From Pedobacter sp. PLR (GTDB taxonomy: Bacteria > Bacteroidota > Bacteroidia > Sphingobacteriales > Sphingobacteriaceae): a stretch of DNA of 64,000 nucleotides. Shown one piece after another: positions 44,626 to 53,738 of the stretch; position 1 is the stretch's first letter; each line of letters begins with the position of its first letter. The notes under the pieces were generated by a model. It ran no database searches and was not told the origin of the DNA. It was given only the letters and a program-made list of their open reading frames with translations. The translations under genes and the position numbers were made by a program. The DNA lies in assembly GCF_026239675.1 (NCBI RefSeq), contig NZ_JAPIVQ010000008.1, positions 124,001 to 188,000 of the forward strand, written 5' to 3'.

Positions 44626-46659
44626 TTAAGCCATTAAGGAGATCACCATATCGATTAATTTTATTCCGATAAATGGAGCAATGACCCCACCTATTCCGTA
44701 AATCAGCAAGTTGCGACGTAGTAATGCACTGGCTCCAATCGGCTTATAAGACACCCCACGCAGGGCTACCGGTATCAGCAAAGGAATTACGATTGCATTA
44801 AATATCACGGCTGATAAGATGGCCGTTTCCGGACTGTGCAGGTTCATGATGTTCAGACTACGTAAAGCAGGAATCGACACGATAAACAAAGCCGGTACGA
44901 TGGCAAAATATTTCGCCACATCATTGGCAATAGAGAAAGTGGTTAAAGTACCTCTGGTGATCAGCAATTGCTTACCAATTTCTACGATCTCGATCAGTTT
45001 GGTCGGGTCGTTGTCCAGATCCACCATGTTACCAGCCTCTTTTGCAGCCTGAGTACCACTGTTCATGGCCACACCCACATCGGCTTGTGCCAGTGCCGGC
45101 GCATCGTTGGTACCGTCACCCATCATCGCAACCAGCTTACCAAGCGCTTGTTCTTCTTTGATATAGTTCATTTTATCTTCAGGCTTCGCCTCCGCAATAA
45201 AATCATCTACACCTGCTTTTTGTGCAATAAACTTAGCGGTTAATGGATTATCACCGGTCACCATTACAGTTTTCACGCCCATCTTACGAAGACGTTCGAA
45301 ACGCTCGCTGATGCCTGGTTTAATGATATCCTGCAACTCAATCACCCCCAATGCCTGCTCATTTTCTGAAACGACAAGCGGCGTACCGCCATTACTGGCA
45401 ATTCTTTTCACCTGTTCTTCAATGTCCATTGGGAAAGGATTTCCCGCAGCAAGCACAATGTTTCTAATCGAGTCAAAAGCACCTTTTCTGATGCGTCTGC
45501 CATCCTGAGTATCTAAACCACTGGACCTGGTTTCTGCGGTAAATTTGATGAACTTTGAACCTTCAGGGGCAGTACTGATCAGTTTGGCATCCTGTGCAGC
45601 AGCCAGTTCAATAATCGACTTTCCTTCCGGCGTTTCATCCGCAAGAGAACTCAATACGCAGGCATCAGTAAATCTTTTAATGATGATCCCGGCGGTTGGA
45701 TAAAAGTGCGTTGCTTTACGGTTACCGATAGTGATCGTTCCTGTTTTATCTAACAACAATACGTCAATATCACCTGCTGTCTCTACTGCTTTTCCTGATT
45801 TAGTGATCACATTGGCTCTTAAAGCCCTGTCCATTCCGGCAATACCGATGGCCGACAATAAACCGCCAATCGTAGTTGGAATCAGGCATACAAAAAGTGC
45901 AATGAACGATGCAATAGTAATCGGTGTATTCGAGTAATCAGCGAATGGTTTCAGCGTGATACATACAATGATAAACACCAGGGTAAAACCGGCTAATAAA
46001 ATTGTCAATGCGATTTCATTCGGGGTTTTCTGACGGGAAGCACCTTCCACCAAAGCGATCATTTTATCGAGAAAGCTTTCGCCCGGAGCGGTACTCACCT
46101 GTACTTTAATATGGTCAGACAGTACTTTAGTCCCACCGGTTACCGAAGACTTATCGCCACCGGATTCCCTGATTACCGGAGCAGACTCCCCTGTAATTGC
46201 CGACTCATCGATAGTCGCAATACCCGAAATAATCTCTCCGTCTGTTGGGATCGTATCTCCGGTTTCACAGAAAAACACGTCTCCTTTTTTCAATTGATTA
46301 GAAGAGCGGATTTCAATAGTGCCATCGCTCAACACGACCTTTGCAGGGGTTTCTTCCCTGGTTTTACGTAAGCTATCGGCCTGAGCCTTACCTCTTGCTT
46401 CGGCAATTGCCTCCGCGAAGTTGGCAAACAGAACAGTTAGCAGCAATACGATAAACACCACAAAGTTATATCCGAAAGAACCCTGACTGGAATTACTGAT
46501 GGAATAGATGGTGACACACAGCATCACAAATGTTCCAATCTCTACGGTAAACATTACCGGATTGCGGATCATCAAACGCGGATCAAGTTTGATAAACGAT
46601 TGCCTTAATGCAGTATTCACTAAAGCAGGTTCAAATAATATGTTGGATTTATTTTTCAT
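44626..46659 (-). CDS. kdpB: KdpB, catalytic P-type ATPase subunit
   Basis: About 677 residues from the ATG at 46659 (MKNKSNILFEP), the normal family start. Three earlier in-frame ATGs arise from a tandem 51-base duplication that covers this start (46657-46758). Motifs are complete: TGESAPV, the phosphorylation site DKTGTIT, MVTGDNPLTAK and GDGTNDAPALAQADVG. KdpB drives high-affinity potassium uptake by ATP hydrolysis. The gene follows kdpA after a gap that holds the duplication. Confidence 0.95.
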   Translation of the reverse strand: MKNKSNILFEPALVNTALRQSFIKLDPRLMIRNPVMFTVEIGTFVMLCVTIYSISNSSQGSFGYNFVVFIVLLLTVLFANFAEAIAEARGKAQADSLRKTREETPAKVVLSDGTIEIRSSNQLKKGDVFFCETGDTIPTDGEIISGIATIDESAITGESAPVIRESGGDKSSVTGGTKVLSDHIKVQVSTAPGESFLDKMIALVEGASRQKTPNEIALTILLAGFTLVFIIVCITLKPFADYSNTPITIASFIALFVCLIPTTIGGLLSAIGIAGMDRALRANVITKSGKAVETAGDIDVLLLDKTGTITIGNRKATHFYPTAGIIIKRFTDACVLSSLADETPEGKSIIELAAAQDAKLISTAPEGSKFIKFTAETRSSGLDTQDGRRIRKGAFDSIRNIVLAAGNPFPMDIEEQVKRIASNGGTPLVVSENEQALGVIELQDIIKPGISERFERLRKMGVKTVMVTGDNPLTAKFIAQKAGVDDFIAEAKPEDKMNYIKEEQALGKLVAMMGDGTNDAPALAQADVGVAMNSGTQAAKEAGNMVDLDNDPTKLIEIVEIGKQLLITRGTLTTFSIANDVAKYFAIVPALFIVSIPALRSLNIMNLHSPETAILSAVIFNAIVIPLLIPVALRGVSYKPIGASALLRRNLLIYGIGGVIAPFIGIKLIDMVISLMA

Positions 46660-46758
46660 TGGGATCTTATTGTTTTTCAATGGTAATGAAGCTATCGTTG
46701 ATGGTTTCATTGGGATCTTATTGTTTTTCAATGGTAATGAAGCTATCGTTGATGGTTT
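46657..46758 (-). repeat. Exact 51-base tandem duplication at the kdpB start
   Basis: Two identical 51-base units, 46657-46707 and 46708-46758, are joined head to tail. Each contains a candidate ATG at the same point and 51 is a multiple of 3, so the duplication keeps the kdpB frame and gives the repeated peptide MKPSTIASLPLKNNKIP. It looks recent because the units are identical. Confidence 0.9.
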
Positions 46759-46802
46759 CATTACCATATTTTTGTTTTTTATGGATTACCTAATACTGTT
46801 AC

Positions 46803-48521
46803 CTATTTGATCATGCTGAAATGTTCAGCCAATGGACCAAGCGTTAGCGCCGGGAAAAAGGCAAGTGCAGCGATAATGACGATCACCACAAAAGTCATCA
46901 CACCGAAGGTTAACGTATCTGTTTTTAAGGTACCTGCGGATTCAGGAATATATTTCTTCGAAGCCAGTAATCCTGCGATAGCCACCGGACCGATGATCGG
47001 AAGGAAACGTCCAAGAAGTAACACAAAACCTGTCATCACATTCCAGAAGATGTTATTATCCCCTAAACCTTCAAAGCCAGATCCATTGTTTGCTGCTGCC
47101 GAAGTGGTTTCATACAACATTTCAGAGAAGCCATGGAAACCAGGATTATTCAGCCAGTTTGCCGGTTTCACCACCCAGTCCGCATCCGGAAAATTAGTGA
47201 CCGTATAAGCCGCAAGCGCGGTACCTACCAGGATAATAAATGGGTGTAAAAGCGCGATGATGGAAGCAATTTTAACTTCTCTTGCCTCTACTTTATGTCC
47301 CAGGAATTCTGGTGTTCTACCCACCATCAATCCGGAAATGAATACTGCAATGATGATAAAGATGAAGTAGTTTAAGATCCCGACCCCACAGCCTCCGTAG
47401 AAGCAGTTCATCATCATGGCAATCAATTGATACATGCCGGTTAAAGGCATCGCACTATCGTGCATCGAGTTGATCGAACCGGTAGAAATAATGGTTGTTA
47501 CCGTACTCCAGTAAGCGGTTGCCGTTGGTCCGAAGCGAACTTCCTTCCCTTCCATGGCCCCTGTGAGCTGACTGACCCCCATTTTTGCAATATTTGGACT
47601 ACCTCCCGTTTCAGAGATGACGGTTGGAACGAGCAATAACATCATCCCCAAAGTCATAATTCCGAAGATCACCCATGCCATTTTCCTTCTGCGGATAAAG
47701 TATCCGAAAGCGAAGACCATTGCGATTGGAATGATCACCTGTGAAATCACTTCTACCATATTGGTGAGATAGTTTGGGTTTTCCAATGGATGCGCGCCAT
47801 TGACCCCAAACCAACCTCCACCATTTGTTCCTAAATGTTTAATAGCTACAAAACCTGCCGCCGGACCACGGGAAACATTCACCGTATCCCCTTGAAGTGA
47901 GACAAACTGGTCTTTACCTTCATAACTTGTAGTCGTTCCGTTAAAAGCAAGGATCGTTGCAACAACTATAGAAAGTGGCAACAATAAGCGGGTAATGGAA
48001 CGGGTAAAGAATACCCAGAAGTTACCAAGATTAGTGGTTGTTTTGTCTCTGAATGCTTTAAACAGCACTACCGCAGCAGCAATACCTGTTGCAGCACTCA
48101 CAAATTGTAAGAACATAAATACAAAATGCTGTGTGAAATAGGTTGCGCCGGTTTCACCTGAATAGTGTTGCAGGTTACAGTTCACCACAAAACTAATGAT
48201 GCTGTTAAAGGCAAGATCCGGTGACTGGCCAAGGTTACCATCTGGATTTAAAGGCAGCTTATCCTGATAAATCAGTGCAAAAAATCCATAAACCAACCAG
48301 ACCATATTGATCATTAACAGCGCTTTCATGTGCTGCTTCCAGTTCATGGATTCTTCAGGGTTAATCCCTGATAATTTATAGATTCCTTTTTCAAGGGGTT
48401 TTAGAAAGTCAGTCCAGACTTTCTCCCCTGCAAACATCTTTGCCAGATAGATACCCAAAGGTATTCCGATCAGCAAGGTTAGGGCGTAGGTGGCAATAAT
48501 ACCTAGTAATTCAGTGTTCAT
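46803..48521 (-). CDS. kdpA: KdpA, potassium-binding channel-like subunit
   Basis: A 572-residue membrane protein with about ten helices. Selectivity-filter-like segments are visible: NCNLQHYSGE, GTNGGGWFGVNGAHP, STGSINSMHDS and TSAAANNGSGFEG. KdpA binds and moves potassium through the KdpFABC complex. It starts 8 bases after kdpF on the minus strand. Confidence 0.96.
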   Translation of the reverse strand: MNTELLGIIATYALTLLIGIPLGIYLAKMFAGEKVWTDFLKPLEKGIYKLSGINPEESMNWKQHMKALLMINMVWLVYGFFALIYQDKLPLNPDGNLGQSPDLAFNSIISFVVNCNLQHYSGETGATYFTQHFVFMFLQFVSAATGIAAAVVLFKAFRDKTTTNLGNFWVFFTRSITRLLLPLSIVVATILAFNGTTTSYEGKDQFVSLQGDTVNVSRGPAAGFVAIKHLGTNGGGWFGVNGAHPLENPNYLTNMVEVISQVIIPIAMVFAFGYFIRRRKMAWVIFGIMTLGMMLLLVPTVISETGGSPNIAKMGVSQLTGAMEGKEVRFGPTATAYWSTVTTIISTGSINSMHDSAMPLTGMYQLIAMMMNCFYGGCGVGILNYFIFIIIAVFISGLMVGRTPEFLGHKVEAREVKIASIIALLHPFIILVGTALAAYTVTNFPDADWVVKPANWLNNPGFHGFSEMLYETTSAAANNGSGFEGLGDNNIFWNVMTGFVLLLGRFLPIIGPVAIAGLLASKKYIPESAGTLKTDTLTFGVMTFVVIVIIAALAFFPALTLGPLAEHFSMIK

Positions 48522-48529
48522 AACTTTAA

Positions 48530-48607
48530 TTAAAATTTTTCGGGTTTAATCAGCACGTATACCATGTAGATAAATACTGCGATTGCGATAAGAAATAATG
48601 CGATCAT
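48530..48607 (-). CDS. kdpF: KdpF, small KdpFABC subunit
   Basis: A 25-residue peptide, MIALFLIAIAVFIYMVYVL followed by IKPEKF. One hydrophobic helix then a short tail with K-P-E-K-F matches the KdpF pattern. It sits directly ahead of kdpA and stabilises the complex in other bacteria. Confidence 0.88.
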   Translation of the reverse strand: MIALFLIAIAVFIYMVYVLIKPEKF

Positions 48608-48612
48608 AATTT

Positions 48613-48696
48613 TTAGATTTTTTCGAACCAGTCGATGGATTTGTAGAATACCCAGACCATAAGGAGCAGGGCAAGAAGTAATTCGATTGTTAACAT
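48613..48696 (-). CDS. 27-residue membrane peptide ahead of kdpF
   Basis: The frame reads MLTIELLLALLLMVWVFYKS followed by IDWFEKI. It has one hydrophobic helix and an amphipathic tail, ends 5 bases before kdpF and is in the same operon. It is too short for a confident call, but its hydrophobic content and tight spacing make it credible. It is not KdpF, which is the next frame. Confidence 0.5.
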   Translation of the reverse strand: MLTIELLLALLLMVWVFYKSIDWFEKI

Positions 48697-48816
48697 ATGT
48701 TGGTTTGTTTTAGTACCCCTATGCCAATCCATATACCAAAACCGGAGTTAACTCTACAAACCGCTGATTTACAGTCAGCAAACCGTGTTTTTAGAGATTT
48801 GGAAAAATCAGTAACA

Positions 48817-48846
48817 AAAAAACCCTTCCATTTTGGAAGGGTTTTT
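48817..48846 (-). terminator. Terminator after the sigma-54-type regulator
   Basis: AAAACCCTTCC pairs with GGAAGGGTTTT around a short T-rich loop. On the minus strand it lies 30 bases after the stop of the regulator and is followed by seven T. It separates that gene from the kdp operon. Confidence 0.88.
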
Positions 48847-48876
48847 TATCATTATGAATGGTTGCTGGTTTCAGTC

Positions 48877-50208
48877 TTAGCTGATTTTATACTCTTCCAT
48901 TTTACGGTATAGGGTGGTTAAACCGATCCCAAGGAGCCTGGCGGCTTCCGTTTTATTACCTCTGGTATGTTTTAACACTTTATTAATGTGCTGTTTTTCT
49001 ATCACCTGCATTTTCATAGAATCCTCTTCCTGGGCTTCCGCATGAAACTCATAAGGCAACAGGTTGGCCGTAGCGATGTTTCCATCCGCGAGTATGACTA
49101 CCCTTTCCATCACGTTTTTTAATTCCCGGATATTCCCCTTCCAGACATGCTTCATCAGCAGATCGGAAAAACTATCGTCCATCGTAAAATCGGGTTTATT
49201 CACTTTTGCGGAGAATTCCTTTAAGTAATGCTTAGCGATCATCATGATATCCGTTTTCCGCTGCGCGAGATTTGGCAATTCAATAGAAAACACGGAAAGC
49301 CGGTAATAAAGGTCTAATCTAAACCTACCCGCATCGGCTTCTTCCTTAAGACTCCTGTTGGTGGCAGCAATAATTCTGACATTCACTTTGCTCGTCTGCG
49401 TATCCCCCAATTTGATAAAGGTTTGATTTTCCAGCACCCTCAAAAGTTTGGCCTGTAAATCCAGATTCATCTCTCCGATTTCATCTAAGAATAAGGTACC
49501 TTCATGGGCTTCTTCCAGCAAACCTCTTTTATCTTTGTTGGCTCCGGTAAATGCACCTTGTTTATAACCAAACAGTTCGCTTTCCAGCAGTTCCGGATTA
49601 AATCCGCTACAGTTGAGCGCGACAAAAGGTTTGTTTTTTCTGGGGCTTTCGTAATGAATTGCTTGTGCAAATACTTCCTTTCCGGTACCTGTTTCGCCGA
49701 GTAAAAGTACGGTTGTATCTGTACCCGCTACTTTTTGAGCCAGGTCCAGCGCTTCTTTCATGGCTTTTGACTGCCCGAGAATGGTACTAAAGCTATATTT
49801 TTTGCTGATTTTATTTTCCAGCTCATACACCCTTCTTTGAAGCTTCACTTTATCCATGGCTTTATAGACCAATGGAATGATCTTATCATTGTCATCACCT
49901 TTGGTGATGTAATCAAAAGCACCGTTCCTCATGGCCATGACGCCATCAGAAATGGTTCCATGTGCGGTAAGGTTAATGACTTCTACATAGGGCTTGATCT
50001 TTTTGATCTCTTTTACCAGTTCAACACCGTTGATATCCGGTAGTTTCACATCGCTGATTACGACATTCACATCCTGCATGGCGAGGGTTTTCAATCCTTC
50101 CTTTCCGGTGTTTGCCTGAAACACTTTAAATCCTTCCAGCTCTATAATCCTTGCCAGAAGGCTACAGATTTTTTTCTCGTCATCTATGATTAGGACGGTG
50201 TCTTGCAT
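48877..50208 (-). CDS. NtrC-type sigma-54-dependent response regulator (kdp-linked)
   Basis: About 443 residues from the ATG at 50208 (MQDTVLIIDDEKK); an upstream in-frame ATG at 50268 adds a hydrophobic stretch with no match. Receiver domain (phosphorylation aspartate in VVISDVKLPD), AAA+ domain with Walker A GETGTGKE and the sigma-54 loop GAFTGA intact, then a Fis-type helix-turn-helix (NKTEAARLLGIGLTTLYRKM). It activates sigma-54 promoters. The kdp operon begins 181 bases downstream, so it may be the output partner of the split KdpD/kinase. Canonical KdpE is an OmpR-type regulator, so this would be a different design. Confidence 0.9.
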   Translation of the reverse strand: MQDTVLIIDDEKKICSLLARIIELEGFKVFQANTGKEGLKTLAMQDVNVVISDVKLPDINGVELVKEIKKIKPYVEVINLTAHGTISDGVMAMRNGAFDYITKGDDNDKIIPLVYKAMDKVKLQRRVYELENKISKKYSFSTILGQSKAMKEALDLAQKVAGTDTTVLLLGETGTGKEVFAQAIHYESPRKNKPFVALNCSGFNPELLESELFGYKQGAFTGANKDKRGLLEEAHEGTLFLDEIGEMNLDLQAKLLRVLENQTFIKLGDTQTSKVNVRIIAATNRSLKEEADAGRFRLDLYYRLSVFSIELPNLAQRKTDIMMIAKHYLKEFSAKVNKPDFTMDDSFSDLLMKHVWKGNIRELKNVMERVVILADGNIATANLLPYEFHAEAQEEDSMKMQVIEKQHINKVLKHTRGNKTEAARLLGIGLTTLYRKMEEYKIS

Positions 50209-50218
50209 ATCGTTAATT

Positions 50219-51370
50219 TCAACAATTATAATAATTATCTGACACAAGTAAGTTTTTCTTCCGGTCATGGTTGCTAAATAATTTCTCCAGCATCCAGATG
50301 TAAGTTACAATTCCGGCTCTGATTTCTTCTACATAGATGAATTCATCGGCCGTATGGGACCTGGCGGAGTCCCCAGGACCCATTTTTAAGGAGGGAACAT
50401 CCAGCCAGCCCTGATCGGAACTTGTTGGAGAGCAATAAGTTGTTTTTCCAATTTCTCTACCTGCCCTCACTAATGGATGATTGCCATCAATAAAAGAAGG
50501 TTTCATGATGTTGGGCCTGACTTTTATCTGGCAGGTCGTATGGTTTTGAATGGTGGTTAATATTTCTTTTGGCGTATAGCTGTGGGTAAAACGAATATCT
50601 ACGGTAAAGTCACACTCTCCGGGCACAATGTTATGCTGCAAACCGGCATGTACTTCCGTTACCGTCATCTTAACCGGGCTTAGCAAATCACCTTCGATAG
50701 GGAAAATAAAATCTGAGAACCACTGGATATCCACCAGGGCCTTATAAATGGCATTGTCGCCCTCTTCCCTTGCGGCATGGCCCGGTTTTCCGAAGCTGGT
50801 ACAATCCAATACCATCGATCCTTTTTCTGCCACTGCCATTTCCATTTGTGTAGGTTCTCCTACGATGGCAAAACCGATATTATGAAGCTCGGGAAGGATG
50901 CTTTTCAATCCATGCTCTCCGGAAGTCTCTTCTTCGGCTGTTGCCGCCAGACAGAGGTTGTAAGGCAGGTTTTCAAATTCATGAAAATGCAGGAAGGTAG
51001 CGATCAGGGAGACCAGGCAGCCACCGGCATCGTTACTTCCCAAACCATAAAGTTTTCCTTCCTGGATAAAAGGAAGAAAAGGATTGAAATTATAGGCTTT
51101 CGTTGGCCGTACCGTATCGTGGTGCGAATTTAATAGCAAGGTAGGTTTTGCGGGATCAAAGTTCTTGTTATAGCACCAGATATTATTGCGCTTGCGAAAA
51201 GTGAAAACATCATGATGGTGCAGGAAAGATTCAATCAGATCGGCAGTATCATTTTCTTCGCCACTAAAAGAAGGTGTGGCAATTAGTTTTTTTAACAGTT
51301 GAAGCGGGTCTTCGCTTAAAGTATAGAGGTCTGGCATCTGGCCTGATTTGTTTTCTGAATGGGTATTCAT
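50219..51370 (-). CDS. M20-family deacylase (ArgE/DapE type)
   Basis: A 383-residue metallopeptidase-fold enzyme. Zinc ligands and catalytic acids appear in NSHHDTV, GSNDAGG, TAEEETSGEHG and GEPTQM. The dimerisation domain with GKPGHAARE is present. ArgE-type enzymes remove the acyl group from N-acyl-ornithine, DapE-type from succinyl-diaminopimelate. The GNAT acetyltransferase encoded 2 bases upstream suggests arginine synthesis, which Bacteroidota run through acylated intermediates. The exact acyl group is not decided by the sequence. Confidence 0.85.
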   Translation of the reverse strand: MNTHSENKSGQMPDLYTLSEDPLQLLKKLIATPSFSGEENDTADLIESFLHHHDVFTFRKRNNIWCYNKNFDPAKPTLLLNSHHDTVRPTKAYNFNPFLPFIQEGKLYGLGSNDAGGCLVSLIATFLHFHEFENLPYNLCLAATAEEETSGEHGLKSILPELHNIGFAIVGEPTQMEMAVAEKGSMVLDCTSFGKPGHAAREEGDNAIYKALVDIQWFSDFIFPIEGDLLSPVKMTVTEVHAGLQHNIVPGECDFTVDIRFTHSYTPKEILTTIQNHTTCQIKVRPNIMKPSFIDGNHPLVRAGREIGKTTYCSPTSSDQGWLDVPSLKMGPGDSARSHTADEFIYVEEIRAGIVTYIWMLEKLFSNHDRKKNLLVSDNYYNC

Positions 51371-51372
51371 AG

Positions 51373-51987
51373 CTAGGAATGTTTTGTGCTCGAAAAATAT
51401 CGTTGATAAGATTCTGGTGATAACTGTAATTGCTGTTCTTGTTTTACCTTTTCCGGATCAAACAGCATGGCGGTACACAAGCAGTTGCATTTTTTCTTAC
51501 CCTCCAGAACTTTGTAATTGACACAGCTTTTACAGCCTTCCCAAAAGTTGGGGTCATGGGTAATCTCTGCAAAAGTGACCGGTTCGAACCCCAGTTGTGT
51601 GTTCATCTTCATGATGGCCATGCCAGAGGTAATACTGAATACTTTTGCCTGAGGGAACCTTCTTCTGGAAATCCTGAAAATCCGCTCCTTAATGGCTCTG
51701 GCTACGCCGGACTTTCTGAATTTCGGGGAAACAATCAATCCGGAGTTAGCAATAAACTGGTCATTTTCCCAGGTTTCAAAATAAGCAAAACCGACCCAGT
51801 CTCCGTTACTGGTGACCGCAATCACGGCTTTTTCGTCCCTCATTTTCTGCGCCAGCGATTCCGGCGTTCTTTTTGAGATACCCGATCCACGGGCAATAGC
51901 AGAGGATTCTGTTTCCTGAATTATTTCATCTACGTATTTTATATCATTTATGGTAGCAATACGCACAAAGATCATTGGATTTTCCAT
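51373..51987 (-). CDS. GNAT acyltransferase with cysteine-rich C-terminal part (arginine-linked)
   Basis: A 204-residue protein. The GNAT core includes the acetyl-CoA loop region SPKFRKSGVARAIKE and a final strand GFEPVTF. A C-terminal extension carries CKSC and CNCLC, five cysteines that may bind zinc. This form is typically the first gene of Bacteroidota arginine clusters and may do the first acylation of glutamate. Here it pairs with the M20 deacylase (2-base gap) and the rest of the pathway is not in the window. Confidence 0.75.
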   Translation of the reverse strand: MENPMIFVRIATINDIKYVDEIIQETESSAIARGSGISKRTPESLAQKMRDEKAVIAVTSNGDWVGFAYFETWENDQFIANSGLIVSPKFRKSGVARAIKERIFRISRRRFPQAKVFSITSGMAIMKMNTQLGFEPVTFAEITHDPNFWEGCKSCVNYKVLEGKKKCNCLCTAMLFDPEKVKQEQQLQLSPESYQRYFSSTKHS

Positions 51988-52040
51988 TAGTATTCTAATT
52001 TTACCAGAGCCCTGTTCAAATGGGATGCCTAAGCAGGAAA

Positions 52041-52070
52041 AATCAACGAAAGCGGCTTTTAGCGTTGATT
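52041..52070. other. Hairpin in the divergent GNAT/Sco promoter region
   Basis: AATCAACG pairs with CGTTGATT; inner bases AAAGC/GCTTT extend the pairing. No T run follows. The gap of 195 bases holds the promoters of both genes; I see no other clear motif. Confidence 0.35.
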
Positions 52071-52182
52071 AAGACGGGAATATTAATTTCATGACGTTGT
52101 TGTGGCAATAGTAGACCTTACCAAAATGAAAGGGTTAATTTCATTTTAGTTACCTTTACCGAAATTCAATAGTTAAAAAATT

Positions 52183-52836
52183 ATGAAGCTAAACTTTTCC
52201 CTTCCCACTTCGTTTCTATTTGCGCTCGCTCTCTTCGTTTCTTCCTGTCAGGACAGTAAAAAACTACCCATTTTAGGCCCCAGAGAAGCGGTGACTGTTA
52301 AAAATCCGGATGGTTCAATGGGTGTGGATACGGTTTACAAGAGCATTCCTGCTTTTAGTTTCCTGAATCAGGATAGCATTTTGATCACGAACGATACGTT
52401 CAAAGACAAAATTTATATCGCTGATTTCTTCTTTACCTCATGTACTACAATTTGTCCGACGATGCACAGGAATATGAAAACTATTTTTGAGCAGTATAAA
52501 GAAAATCCGGAAGTGATGTTCCTTTCCCATACGATCGACTTTAAATATGATACCCCTTCAGTATTAAAAAAATACGCACAAAAGTTAGGTGTTGATGGCC
52601 CGAAATGGCAATTTGCATACGGATCAAAAGATAGCGTCTATAAAATCGCTGAAAAGGATTATCTGGTAGCCGTAATGGAAGACAGCACCAACAGAGATGG
52701 TTATATTCACCAGGGATGGTTGATGTTAATCGACAAGAATAAACGTTTGCGTGGTGCTTATGATGGTACTGACGACAAACAGGTAGCACAGCTGATGAAA
52801 GATGTGGCCATTTTACTTGCTGAAGATAAAAAATAA
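52183..52836 (+). CDS. SCO1/SenC copper chaperone (cytochrome-linked copy)
   Basis: A 217-residue lipoprotein (lipobox FVSSC). Copper ligands are in CTTIC and in the later YIHQGWLMLID. It is closely similar to the copy at 33546 (shared FNQDS/FLNQDS, DFFFTSC, PTMHRN, YDTPS, RGAYDGT). The cytochrome c gene begins 2 bases after its stop. It probably serves electron transport, delivering copper to a terminal oxidase. Confidence 0.92.
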   Translation: MKLNFSLPTSFLFALALFVSSCQDSKKLPILGPREAVTVKNPDGSMGVDTVYKSIPAFSFLNQDSILITNDTFKDKIYIADFFFTSCTTICPTMHRNMKTIFEQYKENPEVMFLSHTIDFKYDTPSVLKKYAQKLGVDGPKWQFAYGSKDSVYKIAEKDYLVAVMEDSTNRDGYIHQGWLMLIDKNKRLRGAYDGTDDKQVAQLMKDVAILLAEDKK

Positions 52837-52838
52837 CC

Positions 52839-53261
52839 ATGCGCAAACTCATCATCGCAATTCCTGTACTCCTCACGTTCATCATGATGATTTACTCCTG
52901 CCAAAGTGCAGATCAGGTAAAACAAGACATGTATTATACCAACGGAAGAGATTACTATATTAAATATTGTCAAAACTGCCATGGGGCTAAAGGCGAAGGC
53001 TTAGGTGCCCTTGCTCCACCGCTTACAGATACTGTATTTCTAAAAGAAAATAGAAATAAGCTTGCTTGTTACATTAAAAACGGAATGAGCGAAGCCATAA
53101 CTATTCATGGAAAGAAGTATGAAGAGAAAATGCCCGATTTTCAGACACTGGCCAATATAGACATTGCAAGGATTGTGGTATACATCACCAATTCTTTTGG
53201 AAATAAACAAGGCATGTATACCGCAGAGCAAGCTGCCGAAGACCTCAAAAAATGTAAATAG
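52839..53261 (+). CDS. Class I cytochrome c lipoprotein
   Basis: A 140-residue lipoprotein with the signal ending at YSCQS. The haem site is CQNCHG near residue 46 and the axial methionine is probably in EEKMPDF. It would carry electrons in the periplasm or at a membrane. It shares an operon with the Sco gene and is followed by a strong terminator. Confidence 0.9.
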   Translation: MRKLIIAIPVLLTFIMMIYSCQSADQVKQDMYYTNGRDYYIKYCQNCHGAKGEGLGALAPPLTDTVFLKENRNKLACYIKNGMSEAITIHGKKYEEKMPDFQTLANIDIARIVVYITNSFGNKQGMYTAEQAAEDLKKCK

Positions 53262-53303
53262 GTATTTAGGCCTCCGGGCGTAATTCCAGTCTCTCTTATT
53301 TTT

Positions 53304-53346
53304 AAATGGCTGAACTTCTGATTTTTATTCAGAAGCTCAGCCATTT
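53304..53346 (+). terminator. Strong terminator after the Sco/cytochrome operon
   Basis: AAATGGCTGA-ACTTCTGA pairs with TCAGAAG-CTCAGCCATTT, a near-perfect stem of about 17 base pairs, followed by TTCTTTTT. Confidence 0.85.
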
Positions 53347-53479
53347 TCTTTTTGAGCCGAATCTCAGCAGCTGTCTGTCTTCCTGGTATAATCAAATACT
53401 GATCAGAAACCGAAGCGGTTAACTTTTAATTAACCTACAAACACCCCGTATTGTTTCGCTGAATTTCCTTGCTATACAC

Positions 53480-53558
53480 TTGCTTTCCTTTTGCTCTTCT
53501 TTTGCTCAGGTAAAACAAGAGCAAAAGGAAAGCAAAACAAGAGCAAAACAAGAGCAAA
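53480..53558. repeat. Inverted and tandem GAGCAAAA-rich repeat
   Basis: TTGCTTTCCTTTTGCTC (53480-53496) is the exact reverse complement of 53519-53535. Further copies of AACAAGAGCAAA follow at 11-base spacing to about 53558. The region can fold in more than one way. It lies in a 720-base gap between the cytochrome operon and RNase P RNA. Bases 53559-53738 show nothing that I can identify. Confidence 0.75.
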
Positions 53559-53738
53559 ACAGATAGCGGATTCTACATGGTTTTATTACGGTCGAAATAG
53601 GAGCAAATCAGGGTATTAATCTGTGAGGATTCTCTGTTTATAAAAACAGATTCCTACACTATCCTCCTTTTTTTCTAAAAAAAAGTCAATTCAACAAGGA
53701 AACGACTATTTCTACAGATACTTCTTTTATTTCCTAAT

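Noticed and set aside
48724..48738. Possible sigma-54 promoter (minus strand TGGTAT-N5-TTGG) before the kdp operon
   Set aside because: The -12 element reads TTGG instead of TTGC and the -24 element is only partial, so the match is too weak to list, although the neighbouring sigma-54-type regulator makes it tempting.
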